A stretch of 42,149 nucleotides of DNA. Source: Hofstenia miamia. Lineage: Eukaryota > Xenacoelomorpha > Acoela > Hofsteniidae. Every line of letters begins with the position of its first letter. The stretch's first letter is position 1. Below, in pieces: positions 23,207-32,400 of the stretch. The position numbers and the translations under genes were made by a program. The stretch is from NCBI GenBank assembly GCA_900660155.1, contig CABFPE010000169.1:294773-336921 (forward strand). The letters run 5' to 3'. The notes beneath the pieces were generated by a model. The model ran no database searches. It had not been told where the DNA came from and saw only the letters and a list, made by a program, of their open reading frames with translations.

Positions 23207-23476
23207 ACAGCTCTTCACTCAAACATGCAAAACTAAGGCGTAGGCTTGGCTGACTCCTATCGATTGGGTTAATCTTGTGGAGAGGCATCAGATGCATCAG
23301 ATTTAACCTTTGAAACCATGTCCATCATCAATTGTGGATGGCGATGACTGAGAACAAGAGATTAAAAACCATCTTCTTTGCAGCATCATTACAAGCTCCT
23401 TGCTCAAACATGCAAAAACTAAGGCGTAGACTCGGCTGACTCCTATCGATTGGGTTAATCTTGCAGAGAGGCATTG
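23207..23476. repeat. Internal ~84-bp direct repeat of the TRIM-like element
   Basis: The segments 23207-23290 and 23392-23476 are over 90 percent identical by eye, offset by 185 bases. Both carry ctaaggcgtag and ctcctatcgattgggttaat. On the minus strand each can be read as KINPIDRSQPSLRLSF, so a short coding segment (perhaps a gag remnant) was duplicated. Confidence 0.8.
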
Positions 23477-23498
23477 GAATGTTCTGCATCACATCAGG

Positions 23499-23516
23499 GT
23501 CCTGTCACGGTCGCCA
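23499..23516 (-). other. Primer-binding site for tRNA-Arg
   Basis: The plus strand reads GTCCTGTCACGGTCGCCA immediately before the LTR. It ends in CCA and matches the 3' end of an animal tRNA-Arg(TCG) as I remember it (T-arm, acceptor strand CACGGTC, discriminator G, CCA). In element sense the site starts TGGCGACCGTGACAGG with no spacer after the LTR, as in many gypsy-group elements. Confidence 0.75.
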
Positions 23517-23697
23517 TGTAGAATCACTGGGGTGTGATTCTAGTGAACACAAAGAGAATACAGTTCAAACTATTTCTATTTACAAAATGCATTGCTCTAT
23601 ATATACAAGTTATTTACAATATTTACAAATACCAGTCACTAACAAGAAAAGCGCGAGGTCTGGCTGATAAATAGCAACAACTACCAGCGATGTTACA
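23517..23697 (-). repeat. 5' LTR of the TRIM-like element
   Basis: The copy of 22950-23130 that adjoins the primer-binding site, which makes it the 5' LTR. Confidence 0.9.
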
Positions 23698-23966
23698 ATA
23701 GCACATGATGTCTTGCAAAAATGATACGAGTGGGTTTTAAAAAATTGAGAGTCGAGGATACTAATAGGATTGAGAAAGGACGTCACAGATTGTAAAATTG
23801 AAAGCAATTCTCAACCAGCATGCAATTTGAGAAATGTTAGTTTATGGGAGTCTTCTGTGATTTCATTGATAGCAAGTCCATCAATAAAAACACTTTTCCA
23901 CAATTTCCATTGCTCAGCAGTTCGGTTGACTGGAAGTCCTGGAGGGCGAAACTTTATTACGTGAGA

Positions 23967-23982
23967 ATCTTGTCTGAATAAA
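23967..23982 (-). other. Putative self-priming primer-binding site
   Basis: One base inside the 5' LTR there is no TGG and no obvious tRNA match. Instead, in element sense, TTTATTCAGACAAGAT is the exact reverse complement of a segment inside the LTRs: 16 bases against 20067-20082, 14 bases against 24031-24044. In the Tf1/sushi group of gypsy elements the primer-binding site pairs with the 5' end of the element's own RNA, and this arrangement matches that scheme. The start of the RNA is not known here, so this is inference. Confidence 0.5.
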
Positions 23983-23983
23983 T

Positions 23984-24136
23984 TGTTGTGATTATGACTA
24001 GGCTCAAGAAAGAAAAATTGCTTATACAGCTTTATTCAGACAAGGTCTAAAAGATAAACAACACATCAATAATCCACATGTCATAAACTGTCTAAACGAT
24101 TAAAACAAGGTTCCTAAAAGTTAATCATTCATATCA
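23984..24136 (-). repeat. 5' LTR of the gypsy-type element
   Basis: The partner of the repeat at 20020-20172, about 92 percent identical. Transcription of the element should start inside this LTR and run leftward. The AATAAA motif is also present here. Confidence 0.9.
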
Positions 24137-24932
24137 CTACCTTTATGAAAATGACTTAAAACTGATAAACCGAAATCTCATTCTCGTGCAGAATGATTTG
24201 TTATCACAGAATAACAATTTCCATTTAACACCTCTAAGACGCAATTACTTTCTTTCAGCTATTGAAAATCAACTATGGGTCAAATCCTGCAGCGCTTGTT
24301 TTTGATGACAGCCACGATATTGTATTGAGCGCCATTATCAATGACCTCGGTATTGCAAATTTCACCAAATCTTGTTTTTTCAACCCATATTAACAATAAC
24401 ATAAACGACTGTTACTTACGTATTCTATCTATTCGCCGAACATTGCCAAAACAGCTCCACTGGTACAGCCGCTTACAATATACAGAACGTACATAATGCC
24501 TAAAGTTCTTTATTGCTCTGACGCAAGGTCTTTTAATAAATCACAGCTAAAAAAACTGGAAATTTCCACAAAATGTCCATCAAATGGATTTTAAATGAGT
24601 CAAATTATTTTAAACGTTTATATTCACTAAATCTGCTCCCTATTTCTATGTTACTTGAACTTTCAGACTTACTTCTTTTCAAAAAGATACTTACAAACTG
24701 TTTTGATACTTATCATTTTTTCAGCGTTACCACACACAACTCAAAATACAATTTGAGTTTTCTGACAATATACTTTTCAGAGCCAATGAACATTGCCACT
24801 ACAAAGGACGGAACAGGAATATTTCCACCGCTAACGAAACTAGCAAATTTCATTCACCAAAAAACCGACGAAAATCTCTATGAAAACCCAAACTATGTGA
24901 ACAAGAAATTAAAGAAACTGCCATCTACATAA
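24137..24932 (+). pseudogene. LINE reverse transcriptase relic, right part
   Basis: The sequence resumes at the duplicated target ctacc. The first ~430 bases are broken by stops, and the FADD box is not recognisable. From 24573 an open frame of 119 codons runs WILNESNYFKRLYSLNLLPI, ELSDLLLFKKILTNC, down to KKLKKLPST, matching the thumb and C-terminal part of LINE reverse transcriptases. It is followed by a short 3' UTR. Confidence 0.65.
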
Positions 24933-25050
24933 AAACATAGACTCAAACCTGCAATCATTATCAATTTCTAATTTGTGACTGTTCTTTGTAGGATTTTTTA
25001 TCAATAGGATAATTGCCTTTATTGGTAATAAAGTCTTTTACTGCTACTAC

Positions 25051-25900
25051 TACTACATGCATTTGCGATCTCATTGGAATTTTGAAAAATGCAATCAAAA
25101 AATCTATTAAATTGTCACTATATTAGGACAATGAGCCATGATTGATTGTTTTTACATTTTTTTCTTGATTTCATGTATTGAATGAGCAGAATTAAAAGAA
25201 ATGCTACACATCTGTAGAAATCCATATAACAGATTTAATTTTAGCATCAATCAAATTTTTTTATCAAAGGTTCCAAAAATGCATAAGACTATAGGCATGC
25301 TTCACGAAATTAAGAAATATCTCCTCATCTATCATTGTCAAAATATTTTAATAAACAGTGTGTGTACAGTACTTAATGATTTCGATTTTGGGCGCTAAAG
25401 CTGCGTTAGAACAAGAACTGAACATTTTTTTCATATCAGCTACTAATTTGTATGAACATGTAGTATATTTTCGAAATTGGTTTTTTTGCCTTTATCTAAA
25501 AGTTTTTCTTCCTTTTCATTCGCTTAATATTTCAGTACCGCGATTCGCTACCTCGAGCACATATTAATTATATTTCATTTTTGCTACATATTAGTGTGAT
25601 TTAAAAAATATATATCGAATTGTAAATTCAAACATTCATGCGAATACTTTGAAATTTAATACGAAATTATTTTATATTTTTCTTATACTATATCGCCATT
25701 TTAAAAATGTAACTAGGCAATATTTTAATATTTTTAAAAAATTAAAAAAATACCTTTATGAAACTAGTTAATATATTTACGGTTTAATTTTCTAAACATA
25801 TACTTTCAAATTAATGAAAATTGATTAACTGGATTTCTGCACTAGTCATTAGCCAAGATCGTTCTCCATTCATTAACGGGAAACGTAACCGTTCACTTTA
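25051..25900. other. Intergenic, upstream of the ERM gene
   Basis: AT-rich DNA between the LINE tail and the putative first ERM exon. The promoter of the ERM gene is expected here, but I cannot point to a motif. Plus-strand frames at 25201-25398 and 25358-25567 look like chance. Confidence 0.5.
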
Positions 25901-25931
25901 ATATTATTTTTAGAGAGTTTTCACGCCAAAT
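25880..25931 (+). other. Possible 5' non-coding exon of the ERM gene
   Basis: A consensus donor GTAAGT starts at 25932. An acceptor ATTTTTAG ends at 26008, three bases before the ATG, giving a 77-base intron. The left boundary of the exon is unknown and arbitrary here. A trans-spliced leader joined at 26009 is an alternative. Confidence 0.4.
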
Positions 25932-26011
25932 GTAAGTGTAAGAGTTTTTATGTGCACATAATTTTTTGTTAAGTATTGTCAACAGTTTTGATTATTATTC
26001 ATTTTTAGAAA

Positions 26012-26404
26012 ATGCCGGCTAAGATCGCTCATGTTGAAATCACTACTATGGAAGCTGAATTAAAGTTTCAGCTACAAACCCATGCTACCGGTAAGCAATT
26101 ATTTGATCAGGTTGTAAACACTATTGGTTTGAGGGAAATTTGGTATTTTGGTTTGCAGTATAAAGATGTTCACGGGCAATTATCTTGGTTAAAGTTAAAT
26201 AAAGCAGTTAAAGATCAAGATGTACCTAAAGAAAATGTTAAATTTGATTTTCGAGCAAAGTTTTTCCCAGAAGACGTCACTGATGAACTTATACAAGATA
26301 TAACTGTGCGATTGTTTTATTTACAAGTTAAGGAGGCTATTCTTAAAGATGAAATATATTGTCCTCCTGAAACGGCAGTTCTGCTTGCTTCTTATGCTAT
26401 GCAG
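26012..26404 (+). CDS. ERM gene, coding exon 1 (F1 lobe and start of F2)
   Basis: 131 codons from ATG ([19 protein letters not shown]) to YAMQ, phase 0 donor GTATTT at 26405. It includes [20 protein letters not shown] and [19 protein letters not shown], both highly typical of ERM proteins. Reading past 26404 adds a short hydrophobic tail and a stop, so the splice is required. Confidence 0.95.
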
Positions 26405-29400
26405 GTATTTTTTGTTCTGTTTTTAAAAAATATTCGCGCTTAACACTAGTTTTTTTCTTACTTTACTAATCTAATATATATCCTTCTCCGCTTATTGTAG
26501 TTTGCTTTGCTGAACAATTTGGGTTCATTTTGTTTAAAATTACGTGTAATATTTATTTACAGATTATAGCAGACACTTAGTCTCGATCAGAGACGGCTAC
26601 ATATATTGGTGTAATATTGAATATTCTTGGTAGTAGTGGTATTCATTCAACATTGACAAGCATATTCACTTTCATTGCTATGTCAACATAATATATTGCA
26701 GCATGGAATTCATAATATATATACAGGGTGAAAATATATATAGAGTGAAAACTAATTTTCATAATACAACAGTAATTTTAATGCAAAAGCCGCAAATTAA
26801 AAAGTAAGAACATTGCAAACAACATTTATTTGACGTTAACATTGTCCACCATTCGCATCCAGACATCCTTGGCATCGCTTCTGAATGTTCTTGAAAGCGT
26901 CGCGGAATATTTGAGGGATGGCATTCAGTTCTTCAATCCATTGTAGATCGAAAATGGGTTGAGGAAGGCTCTAAAACACTATCGCGATGGTAGGCCCAAA
27001 GCCAAAAGTCACACACAGGTTACCTTGTGGCTATTCAATACGACAACGACGCTCGATCCATCTTGGAAGATTATCGTCCAGCAGAAGCCTTGCGTTGCTA
27101 CAATAATGACTCGAAGCACCGTCTTGTTAGTAATATTTTTCTTGAAAGGTATGGAAGGACTTTTTCAAGTAAAATAGTGCAATATCATTTTCCGTTCAAA
27201 TATAGATATAGGAATTGTCAAAATACATTATTGCTTTAATTTAGAAAAGAAGTTTACATATTTCCAACACATAAATTGCATGGCACACAAGCACCATCCA
27301 GCCGCCTACTCTAGATCATTGGTTGTGCATGGTTTCACAAAATACACATCGACGATCATCAGTTCTTGACTGTACATTGGTTTGTACCGATACAATTTCT
27401 AAGAATTCTGTGTACTGATGACCTTGACATGTCCAATTTTTCTAATAGTTTTCGGGCTGATGTCCTGTTGTCATTTTCGATTGTATGTCAAACCCGTTGT
27501 GCATTCTCGTCGCTCAAAACACTTGCTTGTCCACTTTCCTTGTCGGTGCGGGAAACAGCCAGTTTCCAACAACTTCCAGGTTGTCACGGCGACGCTTCCT
27601 TGTCAAATTCTCGTCTAAACCGCAAACGATTCTGCTCTACAGAAACTTCATTCGTATTGTGGCCTATACTCCATTTGCATTGAAATCAACGTTCGGCAGT
27701 ATGCGCGAATATAAAAATTGATTAATTGATCAATGATATCTCAAACTCTTAGAATTGTGAAATCAATTAATGCATTTAAAACATAGAAATTGAATTCAGT
27801 TTGCGCACATTTTAGAGTCAAAGTTATTTGAAAATCAATTTTCACCACTAATTTTGGAATATATATATAGTATATATATTATATATATGAGTAATACATA
27901 TATATATACATATAATGTATATACATTATTGGTCTGATGTAAAAAAATTTCACAGATAATTCGTCAGTTGTAATTTCAACAGATAATTGTTCCGTTGTAA
28001 TCCCAATATTAACGTTACAATGGACCAATGCATGTGAAAAAGACATTTTATATAGTAAACGACAAATAATTTACCAATTGCCAATCCTGAATCTATTATC
28101 TCCGAAAAGTTTCAGCATGTTTTCGTTGACTTCGAAAAACCTTTGTCATTAACATTGAAATTTCAGTTGAATTTTTAATATTATTGCTAAACACGCCAAT
28201 TAAAGGCGCTGTACTAATTATTGATATTTTCATTTAATATCTTATTGCACAATATCTATATGATATTTTAGGCTAAACACAGTGATTACAGCATCGATAT
28301 GCTAGATACAATCACCGCAGACATAAGTAATGGTCGTGTTTTACCGGGAAGAGTTAGAGATCAGCATGGCTATACACCTGAAGAATGGGCAAAAAAGATT
28401 GCTCCTTGGCATCAAGAACACAAAGGTATGTGATGTAGATCAGAATTGAAAATTTAAATACGAAAATGCAATTACAACAAGCTACCTCTCCCCTATAGCT
28501 AGATAGTGTTTTTAAATTGTTAAAGATCAAAAAGAATGTATCATGTTCCCGAATATATAGAAAATAGAAACAAAGCTTAATTTATCATACTATTCAATTT
28601 CTTGAAACCGGTTTCTACCCGCTCCGGTCATGCTCCAACTCTGCTGTTGATTTAAGTTTCGCAGTTACATGTATATGTACTATTAAGTAAAGAAAATATT
28701 TGCTGAGCACATGAGTAGTTGTCATAGGTTCATAAATATATAGAGTTAAAAATATATAGATACTATTCCAAAGGATGTAGTTTGCTCGATTGTTTACAAT
28801 TATAATTGTGATAATCATGAAATAAACTTTTGGAGAAACGAAGCGATAACAAGAATCAATGAGCATTTATCGCGCATCTAAAATCTGAAAGATTTATGCA
28901 GAAACACCAAGCAAATTAAAGAAGTTTTTATTTAAAACTAAGAAAAAGCATCGTTAGAATAGATGAATCCTTAATTATCAAGCAAACAAGGAAGCCTTGT
29001 TTGCTAATACCCCGTTTGCACGTGACATGAGTTTTCAATGAGCCAATGTCTCGTCTAAACACCGAAAACACGAGACATTCAACCACTCAAATAGAGCACT
29101 TGAAAAACATTCTACTTCCAAATGATTTTAATTTTCTCGAGTGGCTTATGTCTCGTCACTCTGTAAACATCCAAAACTTAAGGCATGCATGTTTTTACTG
29201 TATTATTTAATAGTTACGGAATTGTTTAATCTACACTATATTATGTTTAATTTATGAAATAGTGAAGCTTTTTTAAATGTTTTTACCAAATTATTTTTCC
29301 AAATTTTCTTGATTTCTTCTTAATCACTTTCATCAGATAAATCGTTCTTGTATTATCACTGTTTTTATCACTCACGTCTGATTCTGGACCTGCGGTAATA

Positions 29401-32400
29401 GTATCCACACCAGTGTATTGACACGTATCACATTTACAGATTGCAGTCTTTTACCATTAATTGAAAAAATTTTCAACACAAAATCTTGCATGTGTAAACA
29501 TAATTTATGCAAATTTTGCAGAAAACTGAAATAAATTTAGTTAGCTACTAGTTTACAATCACTTCTCTTGTTAATAACAATAGAAGTGCATATGCAGTGA
29601 GAAATATTTTTATTTAAATCGCTTGGATAGATTCCACAACATGGAGTTCAGCGATAACAGAAATTTGGTTATGCTTTGTCATTACTGGAGGTCCCTCTAA
29701 CAAACTTATTTTCTGCAATAGCCGCGGTTCTAGGGACGACCGCTCTTTCCAAAAAACATTCTAAGCATTATATGAAATTGTGAATATTTTATGGGAATTT
29801 TGTTATAAAATTTTTTTGTTTTCTTCAGGTGAAATATCATTTTTCAAAGAATTTCTGCTTTCCTTTGAATTCAATGCGGTTTAAAAATTTTCGAAAAAAA
29901 CAATTTTGAACAGCTTCCTTTGTTAAAATTTTTCTAGTACTGCGAATTCACTTTCGAATTCGAATCCGATTCTTCAGGCAATGGATTCTCATTTGAATAA
30001 ACAACTGTGAACTTGATTGTTCATTTTATATAATCAAACAGCTTAATTAACCAAAACATATTTCTCATTGCATAGACATATATATGTTTTGTTAATGGGT
30101 GCAGTCGCAGCATTTATTAATTCCATTAAATTTAGTAGTAAATTTCACATTTATTTAAAATTCTGTAAAATTTCCCAAAAGTAATTTACTAATGTTTAAA
30201 TTGAAAAATATTCCTTCAACAACTAGTAATTAACATTATTGATTGAATTAATAGTTATATTTACAAAGCGACTTCACGACAATTTCGAGGAACAATTCGA
30301 TGAAAAACTTATAAATTCTATAATTATCAATAGTGTAGATTAAATACGATAATATTGCGAGAATTACTGCAAATTTGCTTCTGTAGTTATTAAATAACTC
30401 CATTAAAAATCATGCATGTTTCATGCTTTGATTGTTTACTTGGTGACACATGAGAAAAGCCGCTCGAGAAAATCAAATTTATTTGGAAGTCGATGCTTTT
30501 CAAGTGCTCTACTTGAGTGGTTGAATGTCTCGTATTTTCGGTGTTTAGATTTAGACGCGAAATTGGCTCTATGAAAACACAAAACATGCATGTACCATGT
30601 AACGTGTAAATGTTGTATAGATTATCAACTTTATTCTAAATGAAATGCAAGAATTATATCAAAAGTGTAGTCTGTTGTGATTATTACTAAGATGCCCCCT
30701 CCCCTTCAGAAAAGCCTGCGTACGTTCCTCAGTTAGGAGCCTTGGCTATTTGAATATAGAAACTGTCCGTTTTTTACAAATGTATATTCTGTATTTCGTT
30801 TAGGCATGTTTGCTGAAGAAGCCATGCGGGAATATCTCAAAATCGCCCAAGATCTTGACATGTACGGAGTTACTTATTTCGAAATTAAAAACAAGAAAGG
30901 TAGTGAGTTATTCCTCGGTGTTGATGCACTTGGCATTAATGTGTATGAAGCAAAAAATAAACTAACTCCCAAAATTGGGTTCCCTTGGAGTGAAATCAGC
31001 AACATTTCGTTCAGCAGCAAGAATTTTAAAATTAAGCCTGTTGATAAGAAGTCTTCCGATTTTGTGCTTCGCGTTGAAAAAATGAAGACAAATAAAAAGA
31101 TTTTGGTTATTGCAATGGGTAATCATGAATTGTACATGCGAAGAAGAAAGCCTGATACTATTGAAGTGCAACAGATGAAGGCTCAAGCGAAGGAAGATAG
31201 AATAAAACGCGAAGCTGAACGTGAAAAACTTGAATCTGAGCGCAAAAACCTTAAAGAAATGGAGCGGAAGAATCAAGAGTTGGAGGATAAACTGAAGCTT
31301 TTTAAACAAGTTGCTGACGAAAGGGAGTCAAAACTGAAAGTTATTGAATCAGAAAATGAAAATCTTCGCACAAATCTCAATAGTGTTCAAAGAGACATTT
31401 CGCATATTCAAAGTGAGAAGGCATCCCTTTCTGAAGAAATGGCGAACTTGAAATCTGAGGTATGCAATATTTTGATTTTTATTTCTAAAGCATTCATTTT
31501 TTGCAAATTTCTGTGTAGTAAGTTTAGTTTTATTTCCGTAATTTTACGACCTTTGTGCATTTGAGATTGCTTTGAAGCTTCGATGATTCGTTTTTGGGTT
31601 GAGTGATATTTTTCATATGTTTCGTAGCATTGATCCAAACCAATGAAATTTCTTCAACCTGTTGTCATATTCCATTAAATTCTCCCCGTTTCTAGTTACG
31701 CCATTTTTTTTACAAGAATCTGTCAGTGCTTACATTTCCTTAGCTGAAATCATATAACAGATGTCGTAGACGCAATGTTATGAATGTTACCGAATCTTTC
31801 ATTTTAGTTGTTAATTTATTAAAAAGGACCGAAGGAAGTGATCTTGCGATATCATATTGTTGTTGACGCGTGCTTAGTGATTGCGTAAATTCCTCTGTTT
31901 GAAGTTTCAATAATTGAGATTGTATCCCCTATATTGTTACGTTCAACAAGAGCTATCCATAATTCTCGGTGGATTCAAAGATTTAGATTCTGTATAAAAA
32001 GATACGCAGGTGGTAATTTGAAAATTTTAAGCAAGGGATGAATAGTAAAATGAAGTTGTACTTATTTATCAGGACCTGATGCGTGAGTTTGAGCAGGCTT
32101 TCTATCTCTGCATTAAGGTTGATTATTTAATTTATCTATTTGTATACAGACTGCAGTAACGTCTTTTAAAGTTTATCTATGCACATGCTTTAAGTGGTGA
32201 AGGCTTTACAATTTCAGTATTGTATACTGGATAATCCCCTATCATTTCTCATATAAAAACATTCACAATAACGAAGCGTATATTATAAGTGTAATTGGTA
32301 TCTTACTCATTTATTAAGGTTGAAAACTTTTCTAATTGAATTAAATTACCGAGTGGAACAGTTGATGAGTTTGAAAAACCTAAGCGTTAACAACTTTTGT

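Larger units (their letters stand above)
22950..23697 (-). mobile_element. Small non-autonomous LTR element (TRIM-like) inside the gypsy element
   Basis: Two 181-bp direct repeats (22950-23130 and 23517-23697), identical as far as I can compare them, start TGTAGAATC and end GATGTTACA. They are flanked by atag on both sides (22946-22949 and 23698-23701). Only 386 bases separate them. Next to the right repeat is an 18-base primer site matching the tRNA-Arg 3' end, so the element runs on the minus strand. There is no reverse transcriptase or integrase sequence, so it must have moved with enzymes supplied by another element. Identical LTRs mean a young insertion. Confidence 0.92.
22380..23960 (-). 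pseudogene. gag relic of the gypsy-type element
   Basis: Read leftward from the 5' LTR, the frame gives FRPPGLPVNRTAEQWKLWKS and INEITEDSHKLTFLKLHAG, then after stops ARHHVLCK. The inserted element at 22950-23697 follows, and beyond it QRANESTADFIKRLKILMVQ. The last piece fits the capsid pattern (RH....Q...ES...F..RL). Two CCHC-like fingers follow at about 22570-22588 (CIYCGQ) and 22511-22530 (CLKCGN), out of frame with each other, so the nucleocapsid region is broken. Confidence 0.75.
20020..24136 (-). mobile_element. Ty3/gypsy-type LTR retrotransposon, decayed, with 5-bp target duplication
   Basis: Direct repeats of 153 bp at 20020-20172 and 23984-24136 both start TGTTGTGAT and end TTCATATCA on the plus strand. 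They are flanked by the same five bases, ctacc (20015-20019 and 24137-24141). On the minus strand the interior reads gag, protease, reverse transcriptase, RNase H, integrase, which is gypsy order. The two LTRs differ at about 12 of 153 sites, so the insertion is not recent. Without the inner element it is about 3.4 kb, shorter than intact gypsy elements, because of deletions including the catalytic part of the reverse transcriptase. Confidence 0.92.
18940..25050 (+). mobile_element. Decayed non-LTR retrotransposon (LINE), split by an LTR element
   Basis: Reverse transcriptase sequence lies on both sides of the LTR element inserted at 20020-24136. The left part gives the linker and the finger/palm region. 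The right part (24137 onward) gives a C-terminal region with YFKRLYSLNLLPISMLLELS, like the RL..L.LLPLS...EL.DLL block of LINE proteins. It ends in a short CTA repeat tail (25034-25049) after aataaag, typical of LINEs that end in microsatellites. No endonuclease domain is visible on the left, so the copy is 5'-truncated. The clade is uncertain; CR1/Jockey-like is most likely. Confidence 0.75.

Noticed and set aside
27366..27721. Overlapping plus-strand frames of 66-105 codons
   Set aside because: The minus strand carries the transposase helix-turn-helix signature; these are antisense shadows.
30962..31309. 115-codon minus-strand frame
   Set aside because: Antisense to the ERM FERM-F3/helix exon.
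31460..31564. Read-through of ERM exon 3 as an alternative C-terminus
   Set aside because: The 34 added residues are hydrophobic intron translation behind a good donor; nothing supports a real isoform.
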